Shown: positions 26,451 through 36,039 of the stretch, in pieces | How positions within the stretch are numbered: the stretch's first letter is position 1 | How the letters are laid out: each line of letters starts with the position of its first letter | DNA from: Bacteroidota bacterium | GTDB taxonomy: Bacteria > Bacteroidota > Bacteroidia > B-17B0 > Aurantibacillaceae | DNA length: 46,919 nt | Direction: 5' to 3' | Assembly (NCBI GenBank): GCA_016702705.1 | Contig: JADJDM010000032.1 | Span: 1 to 46,919, forward strand | The notes under the pieces: model-generated | Database searches by the model: none | What the model saw: only the letters and a program-made list of their open reading frames with translations | What the model was told of the DNA's origin: nothing | Translations under genes and position numbers: made by a program

Positions 26451-27583
26451 TGAAGAGCATAAATTTTCAACGTAATAAATCGCTTATTCGCGTAACAAAC
26501 GAAAAGCAAATTAAAAAGCAACGTAACTGGGACAGACTGGTTTACTTGGCGCTTTTGATTGCCTTTGTTGTTTTTATGGCTTATTATTTATTAAACAAAA
26601 CAGTAATGGTACATGCTTTCGGACATGTAATTATTGAAAGCACAAAAATTAGATTAACAGATGATGCACGTATAATTGATATAAAAGTACATGAAGGCGA
26701 TAGCATTTGTAAAGATGATACCTTGTTTTCTTACGCCTTAGATATGGATCAAGATATAAGCGGGGCAGGAGCAAGTTCATTGAGCCTAGGTGGCGTTAAT
26801 TCGGTTGGAGGAAAAGATTATTGGTGGTTAAAAGAATTATACAATATCAAAAAAACAATTTCATTAAATAACATAAGAATTAAAGAAAATGAGTTGTTGC
26901 GCAAGAATTATGAAAATGAATTAAAACGTTTGACGAATGAAGTTATTTTGGACGTACTGCCTAAGCAACGTTTAGACTATGTGCAAACAGAGATAATGAA
27001 ATTGAAAACAGAGAATTACAAATTGCAAAACGAAAATTCGGAATTAGGTGGTTTAATGAAAACCTTAAAACCATTTGATAACGAAAAGAAAACTTCGATT
27101 AAAGATATAAACGTTAATTCTTCTGGTAATTCAGGAAACTCTGTAAACGATTATATGAAGAGTCAAACAGTAACGTTTAGTGATGAATTATTGAGCGAGT
27201 CGCGTTATTTTAGAGCGCCAATTGATGGTATTATAACTAGAGTATATGTGCATAGTAATGAAACTGCTTTAAAAACAGAAGATATCATGACTATGCATAA
27301 AGATCATCCTGCATTTATAAAAGCATTTTTTGAGCAAGAAGATGTAGGTAATTTTAAAGTGGGTGATGTATTTACAATTACTTTTCCTGATGGTAGTACA
27401 AGTAAAGGTGTGTTAAAAAGATTTTATATAGCAACCTATACTTTACCTGAAGAATTTCAGAAAAAATATGAGCCTACAACTCGCAGTATTGCAGGAGATA
27501 TTTATCCTTTAAATGAAGTGGAAATGTACAAGTGGCGTACCTTTTATAAAATGAGTGTGGATATTTCTAAATTTAAGTACTAA
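26450..27583 (+). CDS. HlyD-like periplasmic adaptor (membrane fusion protein)
   Basis: 377 aa. A basic cytoplasmic N-terminus (about 28 residues) precedes one membrane helix (LVYLALLIAFVVFMAYYLL). Then comes a lipoyl-like half motif (VHAFGHVIIESTKIRLTDDARIIDIKVHEGDSI), a coiled-coil hairpin at about residues 130-210, and the second lipoyl/beta-barrel half (FRAPIDGIITRVYVHSNETALKTEDIMTM, FKVGDVFTITFPDGSTSKGVLKRF). This is the normal HlyD/Alg44 layout for bridging an inner-membrane transporter or synthase to an outer-membrane channel. Its start overlaps the upstream stop (TAATG), and the next gene starts 6 bases after it. No ABC or RND pump is nearby, so the GT2 synthase is the likely partner. 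Confidence 0.85.
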   Translation: MKSINFQRNKSLIRVTNEKQIKKQRNWDRLVYLALLIAFVVFMAYYLLNKTVMVHAFGHVIIESTKIRLTDDARIIDIKVHEGDSICKDDTLFSYALDMDQDISGAGASSLSLGGVNSVGGKDYWWLKELYNIKKTISLNNIRIKENELLRKNYENELKRLTNEVILDVLPKQRLDYVQTEIMKLKTENYKLQNENSELGGLMKTLKPFDNEKKTSIKDINVNSSGNSGNSVNDYMKSQTVTFSDELLSESRYFRAPIDGIITRVYVHSNETALKTEDIMTMHKDHPAFIKAFFEQEDVGNFKVGDVFTITFPDGSTSKGVLKRFYIATYTLPEEFQKKYEPTTRSIAGDIYPLNEVEMYKWRTFYKMSVDISKFKY

Positions 27584-27589
27584 GCATTT

Positions 27590-29035
27590 ATGAATCCCGC
27601 AACAAATAAAAATAAGATTGAATTTAAGGACAACGTTCTTAACTATGACAATCAATTGTTCTATCTTTTCGAAAGTTTTAGTGGTTTAAAAATTGACCAT
27701 TTAGTTGGATACGATGCTATTGTACTTGAGGCCAACGATCCTGATTTTACAAAAATTATTCTTAAAAAGTTCCGCTCACATTCTAACCCTGAATTTTATT
27801 TAAAACCTATTTTCCTTGTTAACTATAAAAGTATAAACGACCCAGTTGTTGAAGCTTTACATGATGGTATCATGATTACTTTTGATCAAATACCTGAAAA
27901 AGTAAATGACATACAACAACTATTTTTGCGTTCAACACATTTAGATAATAGTCCTTCTACTACTTTTGAAGTTGCATTGGTGAAGAAGATTTTAAACTAC
28001 ATGTACACGCGCGAAATTAGGTCCTTAAAGCCATATCCCGATTTCACATCTGCAATTGGTTTTTCTTATCCTTTACTAAGCATAAACTTTGAACCTTTTG
28101 AAGAAAGTAAAGTGTTGGAAATTTTAGATTGGGCGCAAAAAGAAAATTTAATTTGGCCCGATTTTATAGATAGAGTTTACCTATGTAACTCATGTGGTAC
28201 AGGACATCTATCGTATCGGGAAATTTGTCCTTCATGCGACTCTGCTAACATGCGTTCAGAGGATTTAATACACCATTTTCCTTGTGGAAATATTGGCCCA
28301 ATTTCCGATTTTAAAAATAAGGTGGATAGCGTTTTAAATTGTCCTAAATGTAATAAAGCGCTCCGTCATATTGGAGTTGACTATGATAAGCCTTCTATCA
28401 TTAATCATTGTTTAACGTGTAATGAGGCTTTTCAAGATTATATTGTAAAAGCTCGTTGTTTCCAATGTGGATCTGATTCGGAAGTGCAATACTTGGTTTC
28501 GAAAAATATTAATTTATATAAGCTCACAAAAAAAGGTAGAAATGCTGCCACTTCTGGAATTGTTACTTCAGAGTATGGTGAAGAAGAAAATATTTTTGGT
28601 TCAGTCGACTCAAAAACATTTGCAATCATGATGCATTATGAGCAAGAGCGTACAAAACATAAACCTGGCTCTAAAACAAGTATTGCGGTTTTATATATGG
28701 AGAATATCTTTGATCTACTTCGTAAAATTGGTAAGTCGAAAGAAAAAGCTTTTATTGTAGAGTTGGTGCAGTTAATAAGAGAAAATATTACTCCTGCTGA
28801 TTTTTTAAATATATCCAACCCGTCCTTGGTTTCTATTTGTATTAACGATGCTTCGGTTGAAGAGTCAGACATTATGATGCGAAAAGTATTGGATAAAATT
28901 GAAGAAATGGTGTTTAATAATTTCAATAAGTTTCAGTTGCAAATGACTTTTAAAGCGGAAGCATTGAATACAGATTCTTCATTTGATAAACAACTTCAAG
29001 AAATAACCAAAACACTTACCGAGCTTAATGAATGA
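27590..29035 (+). CDS. TackOD1 zinc-ribbon regulator with degenerate GGDEF domain
   Basis: 481 aa, no membrane segment. Residues 1-125 resemble a receiver-like fold without a clear phospho-Asp. Residues 195-295 contain eleven cysteines, at 199, 202, 213, 216, 232, 251, 254, 274, 277, 290 and 293, within LCNSCGTGHLSYREICPSC, DLIHHFPCGNIGP and LNCPKCNKALRHIGVDYDKP. This matches the TackOD1 output domain as I know it. Residues 365-470 follow a GGDEF fold (SIAVLYMENIFDLLRKIGKS...ELVQLIRENITPADFL), but the signature loop reads NISNPSLVSI at 427-436, so it should not make cyclic di-GMP. It may sense a nucleotide or a metal to control the adjacent synthase. It overlaps the GT2 gene by 8 bases. Confidence 0.75.
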   Translation: MNPATNKNKIEFKDNVLNYDNQLFYLFESFSGLKIDHLVGYDAIVLEANDPDFTKIILKKFRSHSNPEFYLKPIFLVNYKSINDPVVEALHDGIMITFDQIPEKVNDIQQLFLRSTHLDNSPSTTFEVALVKKILNYMYTREIRSLKPYPDFTSAIGFSYPLLSINFEPFEESKVLEILDWAQKENLIWPDFIDRVYLCNSCGTGHLSYREICPSCDSANMRSEDLIHHFPCGNIGPISDFKNKVDSVLNCPKCNKALRHIGVDYDKPSIINHCLTCNEAFQDYIVKARCFQCGSDSEVQYLVSKNINLYKLTKKGRNAATSGIVTSEYGEEENIFGSVDSKTFAIMMHYEQERTKHKPGSKTSIAVLYMENIFDLLRKIGKSKEKAFIVELVQLIRENITPADFLNISNPSLVSICINDASVEESDIMMRKVLDKIEEMVFNNFNKFQLQMTFKAEALNTDSSFDKQLQEITKTLTELNE

Positions 29036-30338
29036 GGCATTAGATAATTTTTTTAGTTATATAACTGCTGCCGGACCAAGTAAGTTGGTGCGCATATTTT
29101 GGTTTTTTGTATTTTTCGAGTTTCTTCGTTTTTTCTTGTTCGAGTTAACTACTTTAATTATTTGGCGTATAGGTAAAAAAACACGTAAGCTCAGATACGA
29201 AGTTGCGCGTCAAAAATTATTTATTGATAGACCTTTAGTCTCCATTATTGTTCCTGGAAAAAACGAAGGAAAGCATATTTATAAATTAGCTATGTCGATG
29301 AAAGAACAAAGTTATACCAACTTTGAATTTATTGTTATTGATGATGGATCGGATGATGACACAGAGCGTATTTGTAAAAGCTTGCAAAAAAATGGGTTTA
29401 TAGATATGTTTTTGCGTAATGATGTGCGTGGAGGAAAAGCATCAGCGGCTAATCTGGGTTATCGATATTCGAGAGGTAAAATAATTATTCATTTAGATGC
29501 CGATTGTAGTTATGATAACGATGCAATGGAAAAAATCATCATTCCATTTTATTTAGATGATACAATTGGTGCAGTTGGGGGTAATGTTTTAGTTAGAAAT
29601 TATAAAGATAGTTTAGTTGCAACCTTGCAAGCAATTGAATATGCTGATACTATTTCCACAGGTCGCATTACAACAAGTTATTTAGGGATTTATAGAGTTG
29701 TATCTGGTGCATTCGGAGCTTTTAAAAAAGAAGCTTTGGATAGAGTAGGAGGTTGGGATATTGGACCTGGATTAGATGGTGATATTACAGTAAAACTTCG
29801 CAAATTAGATTATAAAATTGCGTTTGAATCAGAAGCAATTTGTCAAACAAGCGTTCCCGATACCTTTAGAAAATTGGTGAAACAACGTTTGCGTTGGGAC
29901 AAATCCATTGTTCGTTTTAGGGTTCGGAAACATCGTGATGTTTTTTATCCAAACCATACGTTCAAGTTTTCTAACTTTATTTCTTCACTCGAAAATATTA
30001 CCTATAATTTATTACTTAATTTTAAATGGTGGGTATATATTATTGATATGGCTGTAAATTATACCGGCCTGTTGGCATTTATTCTTCCTTTTAATGTTTT
30101 GTTATATTCAATTACCAATTTTTTAAAGTTTTTCATCTTCTCATTATTCCGAACACGCAAAAACGAATCGGTGGTTTATTTCCTGCCTTATTTGCCATTA
30201 ATGGTTATTTATTTTGGGTTTTATTTGCGTGTTGTGCGAACGATTGCCTACATAGACGAAATATTCTTTAAACGCTCCTACCAAGACCCTTGGAATCCAG
30301 TAAAATCCTCTCAACACGCGAAAGAGCTTGGATTGTAA
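29028..30338 (+). CDS. Processive family 2 glycosyltransferase (polysaccharide synthase)
   Basis: 436 aa inner-membrane protein. An N-terminal membrane segment (IFWFFVFFEFLRFFLFELTT) leads into the GT-A domain: VSIIVPGKNEGKHI, IDDGSDD at 104-110, LDADC at 156-160 (the D-x-D site), and DGDITVKL at 250-257. The processive-synthase signature QRLRW lies at 286-290, as in BcsA, PgaC and hyaluronan synthases. Three or four membrane helices follow (WWVYIIDMAVNYTGLLAFIL, VLLYSITNFLKFFIFSLF, FLPYLPLMVIYFGFYL). It most likely polymerises and extrudes a beta-linked polymer; the sugar is unknown. There is no PilZ domain, so any cyclic-dinucleotide control must come from another protein such as the upstream regulator. 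Confidence 0.85.
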   Translation: MNEALDNFFSYITAAGPSKLVRIFWFFVFFEFLRFFLFELTTLIIWRIGKKTRKLRYEVARQKLFIDRPLVSIIVPGKNEGKHIYKLAMSMKEQSYTNFEFIVIDDGSDDDTERICKSLQKNGFIDMFLRNDVRGGKASAANLGYRYSRGKIIIHLDADCSYDNDAMEKIIIPFYLDDTIGAVGGNVLVRNYKDSLVATLQAIEYADTISTGRITTSYLGIYRVVSGAFGAFKKEALDRVGGWDIGPGLDGDITVKLRKLDYKIAFESEAICQTSVPDTFRKLVKQRLRWDKSIVRFRVRKHRDVFYPNHTFKFSNFISSLENITYNLLLNFKWWVYIIDMAVNYTGLLAFILPFNVLLYSITNFLKFFIFSLFRTRKNESVVYFLPYLPLMVIYFGFYLRVVRTIAYIDEIFFKRSYQDPWNPVKSSQHAKELGL

Positions 30339-30389
30339 ATAATTATTAAACAAAGTGTTAAGAGGCTTAGTCATTTATTAAAAATCTGT

Positions 30390-30397
30390 TATATTTG
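30390..30397 (+). promoter_or_regulatory. Probable -7 box for the APC permease genes
   Basis: TATATTTG matches TAnnTTTG, 35 bases before the ATG at 30433, in the 94-base gap after the GT2 gene. Confidence 0.5.
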
Positions 30398-30432
30398 AAG
30401 ATTATTGATTGTAAAACCAACTAAGAATAATT

Positions 30433-31988
30433 ATGTCAATTTGGAGAAGAAAACCTATTTCGGCCTTTGAAGCTGAAATGAAAAAAAGTGATTTAAAACG
30501 TGTTCTTACCAAATGGGGATTAACCTCATTAGGTATTGGAGCTATTATTGGTGGTGGTATTTTTACCTTAACAGGTATTGCAGCACATGACCATGCTGGA
30601 CCAGCTTTAGCATTATCATTTGTAATTGCAGGTATTGGATGTTTATTTGCCTCGCTTTGTTATGCTGAGTTTGCTTCGGTATTACCGGTTGAAGGTTCTG
30701 CATATTCTTACGCATACGGAACAGTAGGTGAAATTTTTGCTTGGTTCATTGGTTGGAATTTAATTTTAGAATACATGATGGGTGCAACAACGGTTGCCGT
30801 TGCTTGGAGTGGGTATTTTTGTAAGCTCCTTCATACCATTGGATTTGAGCTGCCAATATGGATTACCAATGACTTAGCAACAGCTAAAGAAAAGGTTGCA
30901 GCGCTTAATCTTGCAGACCCTTCATTACACATGGCAGTTCCTGAATTTGCATTTAATCTTCCAGCAATACTAATAACATGGGTGATAACAGCAATTTTAA
31001 TTAAAGGTATTAAAGAAGCTGCAAGTACAAATAATATTATTGTTGTTGTAAAAATTGCTGTTGTATTATTTGTTATTTGTGTTGGGGCATTTTATATTAA
31101 CACTGATAATTGGGTTCCATTTATTCCTGAAAAACAACCAATTTTAGATGCAGCAGGGCAAGCAACCGGAGGGTTTACTTTTGGTTTTGGTGGTGTATTA
31201 ACCGCAGCAACAATTGTGTTTTTTGCTTACATAGGTTTTGATGCTGTATCTACACAAGCTGGGGAGGCCATCAATCCTAAAAAAGATGTTCCTTTTGCAA
31301 TTATTGCTTCGCTTGTAATCTGTACTATACTATACATTCTTGTTTCTTTAGTTTTAACAGGTATGGTAAGATACGATCAGCTTGATTTATCTGCTCCCGT
31401 GGCATCTGCATTTAGCGGTGTAGGATTAACGTGGGCAACAATATTAATTACAGTTGCAGCAACAGCTGGTTTAATGAGTGTAATGTTAGTAATGATGTTG
31501 GGTCAAACTCGTATTTTCTTGGGTATGGCTAAAGATGGTTTGTTACCTAAAAAGATGTTTGGTAGTTTGCATCCACGTTTTAAAACGCCGTATAAATCAA
31601 CCCTCTTGGTTGGCGCAATCGTTTCAATTGTAGCTGCTGTTACTCCAATTAGTAAAATTTCGGAAATGTGTAGTATGGGTACTTTACTTGCCTTTAGTAT
31701 GGTGTGTGTAGCCGTTATGATTTTACGTTACAAAAAGCCAGAGTTAGAAAGACCATATAGAACTCCAGCTGTTTATTTAATTGGTAGTTTAGGTGTTGGA
31801 TTTAATATATTTTTAATGTTTTTGTTCGTCCAGAAACATGGGTGGCATTTTTAATTTGGGGAGCTTTAGGTATTTTAGTTTATTTCTTATACAGTAAGAG
31901 AAACTCTAACCTTGAAAAATTAAGCGAAGAAGAACAAAAGCAACAGAACTTTAAAAATGGGCGGCTAAAGGCCGCCTTTTTTTTATGA
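30433..31988 (+). CDS. APC-family amino acid permease, one frameshift near the 3' end
   Basis: About 518 aa after correction, 12 or more membrane segments. The opening SLGIGAIIGGGIFTLTGIAAHDHAGPALALSFVIAG contains the APC substrate loop GxIIGxGIF. FFAYIGFDAVSTQAGEAINPKKDVPFAI is the typical motif of the cationic amino acid transporter (CAT) group. As read, it stops at 31854. Adding one T in the run 31819-31823 restores FVRPETWVAFLIWGALGILVYFLYSKRN and a cytoplasmic tail ending at 31986-31988. The last codons overlap a terminator hairpin and the start of the second permease. Substrate is probably a cationic or neutral amino acid, on family grounds only. Confidence 0.88.
31959..31984 (+). terminator. 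Terminator-like hairpin between the two permease genes
   Basis: GGCGGC and GCCGCC pair across a short loop, followed by eight T, ending directly before ATG at 31985. It overlaps the last codons of the first permease. It probably reduces read-through into the second. Confidence 0.7.
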
Positions 31989-33427
31989 CAGAAACAACAA
32001 GCAAACGCACCTTAGGTCTTTTAGATACCACATTAATTGTAGCAGGTTCTATGATTGGTTCGGGTATTTTTATTGTGTCGTCGGATATGGCACGAACCGT
32101 TGGTAGCCCCGCTTGGTTATTAATTTGTTGGATTATTACAGGTTTAATAACTGTATTTGCAGCACTTAGTTATGGCGAACTAGCAGGTATGATGCCGCAA
32201 GCAGGCGGACAATACGTGTATCTTAAAAAAGCGTATAATCCCCTAATTGCATTTTTGTATGGCTGGACAGTTTTCTTAGTTATACAAACAGGTGTTATAG
32301 CAGCGGTAGCTGTTGCCTTTGCAAAATACGTTGGTGTTTTCTTTCCCATATTTAACGAAACAAATGTATTGTTGGAGATTGGAAGTTTTAAATTAAAAAA
32401 TGCCCAGCTCTTAGCTATTGTTTGTATTGCATTGCTTACTTGGTTAAACATACAAGGCATACAATATGGTAAAATGATTCAGCGTGTATTTACATCTGCT
32501 AAATTAATTGCCTTGTTTGGTTTAATAGGTATTGGTTTATATATTGGATTTACAAGCGATGTGTTCTCTCAAAATTTCTCTGATCCTTGGAAAGCAGTTC
32601 AGCAAAACGAAGTAATTGTAAATGGCGTTTCACAAGGTTTTAATGGGACAGAAATTTCGGGAATGTTATTACTTGCATTTGTAGGTGTTGCAATGATAGG
32701 TTCTTTATTTAGCAGCGATGCTTGGAACAATGTAACTTTTATTGCTGCCGAAATTAAAGAGCCGCATAAAAACATTCCTCTTGGTTTATTTTTTGGAACA
32801 TTAATCGTTACTGTAATTTATGTATTAGCAAACATTGCTTATTTATGTTTATTACCTATGCACGATATACAATTTGCAGCACAAGATAGAGTAGGGGCAG
32901 CCGCTATGTCGGTTGTGTTCTCTGGTAACACGGCAACGTATTTAATGGCAGGATTAATCATTGTTTCTACCTTTGGTTGTAATAATGGATTAATATTAGC
33001 AGGCTCTCGTTTGTTTCAAGCGATGTCAGTTGATGGGTTGTTTTTTAAAAATGCAGCTAAACTAAATGATAAAGGTGTTCCTGCAAACTCATTAATACTG
33101 CAAGGTGTGTGGGCAAGTGCGCTGTGCTTAAGCGGTTCGTATGGTGATTTATTAGAGTATTCAACTTTTGCTTCATTAATATTTTATATGGTAACCATTG
33201 CAGCCATTTTTATTCTGCGAAAAAAAGAACCTTTAACTGAACGGCCTTACAAAGCATTTGGATATCCTATAATTCCAGCCTTATACATTTTAATTACACT
33301 GGCTATTTGTATCGACTTACTTTATTTTAAAACACGTAACACAGGTATTGGTTTATTAATTGTTGCTTTAGGAATTCCAGTTTATTATTTTACTGTTTCT
33401 CGTAAAAATGCTGAAAAGGTTAATTGA
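31985..33427 (+). CDS. APC-family amino acid permease (LAT-like)
   Basis: 480 aa, about 12 membrane segments. The substrate loop is VAGSMIGSGIFIVSSDMARTVGSP near residue 18. ALSYGELAGMMPQAGGQYVYLKKAYNPLIAFLYGW follows, typical of the LAT/SteT group of amino acid exchangers. NNVTFIAAEIKEPHKNIPLGL matches the sequence after helix 6. It differs strongly from the adjacent permease, so this is not a recent duplication. The ATG directly follows a T8 run with no ribosome-binding site visible. Its 3' end overlaps the next gene by 20 bases. Confidence 0.9.
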   Translation: MTETTSKRTLGLLDTTLIVAGSMIGSGIFIVSSDMARTVGSPAWLLICWIITGLITVFAALSYGELAGMMPQAGGQYVYLKKAYNPLIAFLYGWTVFLVIQTGVIAAVAVAFAKYVGVFFPIFNETNVLLEIGSFKLKNAQLLAIVCIALLTWLNIQGIQYGKMIQRVFTSAKLIALFGLIGIGLYIGFTSDVFSQNFSDPWKAVQQNEVIVNGVSQGFNGTEISGMLLLAFVGVAMIGSLFSSDAWNNVTFIAAEIKEPHKNIPLGLFFGTLIVTVIYVLANIAYLCLLPMHDIQFAAQDRVGAAAMSVVFSGNTATYLMAGLIIVSTFGCNNGLILAGSRLFQAMSVDGLFFKNAAKLNDKGVPANSLILQGVWASALCLSGSYGDLLEYSTFASLIFYMVTIAAIFILRKKEPLTERPYKAFGYPIIPALYILITLAICIDLLYFKTRNTGIGLLIVALGIPVYYFTVSRKNAEKVN

Positions 33428-34312
33428 GTATATACACAAGTACTTCGGTTTTAATAAACGCGAACGGAATGGATTAATCATTCTTTCGGCAATAGTTCTT
33501 ATTCTATTTATTGTAAGATTAATATTGCCCAGCTTTAGCAAACAACAAGAGGTGCTTTTAACCAAAGTTGAACCTAAAGCAAAAGAAGAAATCGTTGAAG
33601 TGAAACAAGATTCATCTTCTCCACAAGTAGTTGAGAAAGCCAAAAGAGACTCAATTCGAGTAAACGAATTATTCCCTTTCGACCCCAACACAGTAAGTGT
33701 TGAAGATGCAGTAAAGCTTGGCTTCTCAAAAAAAACGGCGCAAACATTAGAAAAGTATAGAAGCAAAGGCGGCAAGTTTAAGAGCAAAGAAGACTTGAAA
33801 AAATTGTATGGCGTTTCCGAAAAATTGTACGCTAAAATTGAATCGTATGTTTTAATTGAAGTAAAAGCTAAGCCTGAATTTGCAAAAACAACTTCGAAGT
33901 ATGAAAAACCAAGCGCCAAACAAATTGATATTAATACTGCTGATAGTTTAGAGCTTTTATCTTTGCCAATGGTTGGCCCTGCAACAGCAAAAAAAATTTT
34001 GAAATTTAGAAACTCGCTCGGTGGTTTTTATTCTATAGAACAGCTTCGCGAATTATATGGAATGAAAGATTCGGTATTCACCATTATTCAGCCTCGCTTA
34101 GTTCTTTCTTCAGCTAGTGTGAAAAAGTTAAATGTAAATACCTTAAGTTACGAAGAAATGAAAAACATCCTTACATCAATCATATTGTTGCAAGCACTAT
34201 TGTTGCATATCGCCAAAAACACGGTGCATATAAATCAATAAACGATTTAAAAAATGTTGGGACTATAAATGATGAGTTGCTTGGTAAGTTGAGTAATTAT
34301 ATTGTGTTTTAA
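33408..34312 (+). CDS. Helix-hairpin-helix (ComEA-like) protein, one frameshift
   Basis: About 301 aa after correction. A basic N-terminus is followed by one membrane helix (LIILSAIVLILFIVRLIL, about residues 23-40) and a linker. HhH repeats follow: AVKLGFSKKTAQTLEKYRSKGGKFKSKEDLKKLYGVSEKLYAKI, then IDINTADSLELLSLPMVGPATAKKILKFRNSLGGFYSIEQLRELYGM, then a third. As read, it stops after 277 residues. Adding one base near 34166 turns the end into HPYINHIVASTIVAYRQKHG and then YKSINDLKNVGTINDELLGKL. ComEA-type proteins bind double-stranded DNA outside the inner membrane during uptake. This multi-repeat form is common in Bacteroidota, and a role in DNA uptake is only inferred. Confidence 0.85.
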
Positions 34313-34835
34313 CTCCATTATAGTAACAATAAAGTTAATCTTTTCATACTAATATAGCAAGATTGTATTAGGTTTTTAGTTTTTAGTAATTCGCAAAACT
34401 CAAATTGAGTATAAGAAATTTCTTCCTTCTGTCATTAGTTATTAATTAGAGTTTTAAAATCGTTGGCATTTGTTTCTTTTAAAGCTAATGTCAAAGTTTC
34501 ATTTTCTTTAATTGTCATATTAGAACTATAAGTATATATTTTATCTTCTTTCAATGTGTAAGCTACAAGTCGAACATTTGAGCCTGTTGGAATATTTTTA
34601 AATGTATTGTTAGCAATCTTGTCGTTGTCATTTATCAAATATGTCTGCATCACACTATTAATGTCTTTAAAAATCAAATAAATGTTGGCTGTACTTATTT
34701 TTGCAGGAGGGGAGAAGTTGACTATCAAGTCAGTTTTATTTTCAATTTCTAAGAACCTATCACAATTAATCCAACCAAGATTACTTAATTCAATTTCTGC
34801 ATAAAGTTTGTCTGCAAGTTCAGCTTCTTCAGGTG

Positions 34836-34839
34836 TCGC
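34836..34839. repeat. Target-site duplication, left copy (TCGC)
   Basis: TCGC at 34836-34839 immediately precedes the left inverted repeat and is repeated at 36078-36081 after the right one. A 3-4 bp duplication is normal for the IS3 family. Confidence 0.8.
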
Positions 34840-34877
34840 TGTAAGCTCCCCATAATTGGACTATACAAAAGTAGACT
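34840..34877. repeat. IS left inverted repeat
   Basis: TGTAAGCTCCCCATAATTGG onward; it matches the reverse complement of the right end with small gaps (an extra A in the A/T block and three differing bases after GGACTAT). Confidence 0.8.
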
Positions 34878-34891
34878 TTTTAATTAATTTA

Positions 34892-36010
34892 TTAATAATA
34901 GTTGAACCTTGCTTTACAAGATTCGGTACCGAATCTTGTAAAGCAGGTTTTTTGTTTGAACATAATTGGCGATAAGCCTCCTAAGCTATCATGCGGCCTG
35001 TGATTATTATAATCATACATGAACTCCTCTGTAATTTCTCTAGCCTCATTTAAGTTCTCAAACAAGTAAGCATCAAGTACATTTCTTCTATATGTTCCAT
35101 TAAAACGCTCAATAAAAGCATTCTGAGTTGGCTTACCCGGTTGTATGTAATGAAAGTTAATTTTATGCATCTTACTCCATTCCTCTGTTAATCCGGCTAT
35201 AAATTCTGGACCATTATCCATTCGTATTGTATTTGGCTTCGTACGTTGTTTAATTAATCGGTTGAGTACCCAAACAATTGAGTTGCTTTTTAATGAGTAA
35301 TCAATTTCTATATGCAGTAACTCACGATTAAAATCATCTATTACATTAAACGTTTTAAATTTTCTTCCATTCATTAAAGCATCGTGCATAAAATCAATAG
35401 ACCAAGTATGATTGATACACTCAGAACCACTAATGCTTCCTTGATTCTTGCTGGCAAACGTCTTTTACCTTTCTCGAATATTTAAATTCATTGCTTTATA
35501 AATTCTATGAACTCGTTTGTGATTCCAGTTATTTCCCTCGAGTCGTATGCGACCAAAGGCTTTCCAAAATCCTTCACGCGGATGTAAATCAGCCCTTAAT
35601 TGCAGTTCATTCATTACTTCACTATCGTCTTTTTTTGTTTTGTAATAAACTGTAGCCTTACCAAGATTTAAAACTTTGCACGCCCTACTGATGCTGTAAG
35701 CTCCTGAACTACATATTTCAGTAGCCATTTGTTTTTTAACGCAAGGCTTTAAAGCTTTTTCTATAATCTCCTTCGCTAATTTTAAATCGAGCGCTAATTC
35801 AGCATATGTGCTTTAAACGACGATTTTCTTCCTCTAAGGATTTCATTTTCTTAGCTCATCAGAGTTCATTCCGCCGTAACGCTCTCGCCATTTATAAAAT
35901 GCTGCTTTACTTACGCCGTGATCTCTCACTATTTCTAATACTGATTTGCCATTATCAAACTCCTTGAGTATGTTGGCAATTTGCTCGGGGGTGAATCTTT
36001 TTTTCTTCAT
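34892..36010 (-). pseudogene. IS3-family transposase (orfA-orfB), several frameshifts
   Basis: OrfA starts at 36010 with the helix-turn-helix MKKKRFTPEQIANILKEFDN and VLEIVRDHGVSKAAFYKWRERYGG, then a leucine-zipper-like LEEENRRLKH segment. OrfB continues IISRACKVL-type and HKRVHRIYKAMNLNIR (HTH_21) into the rve/DDE catalytic domain: Asp in WSIDFMHDAL, Asp in RMDNGPEFIAGL, Glu in NAFIERFNGTYRRNVLDAY, then YNNHRPHDSLGGLSP. The catalytic triad is intact. Four indels break the frame near 35853 (a base missing), 35810 (one extra), 35470 (one extra) and 35420 (a base missing). They sum to zero, so the span is 373 codons. The first lies near the point where IS3 elements normally use a programmed -1 shift; the others are not expected. 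Confidence 0.88.
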
Positions 36011-36039
36011 TTTGATTAGGTTAATTTATTAGTTTTTTT

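Noticed and set aside
33368..33919. 183-codon reverse frame opposite the HhH gene
   Set aside because: Ser/Phe/Leu-rich shadow of a lysine-rich gene; the plus-strand frame has clear HhH motifs.
35840..35870. Programmed -1 frameshift in the IS orfA/orfB junction
   Set aside because: A slip site is possible in the A-rich stretch, but three further indels cannot be explained this way, so the region is treated as damaged or misread.
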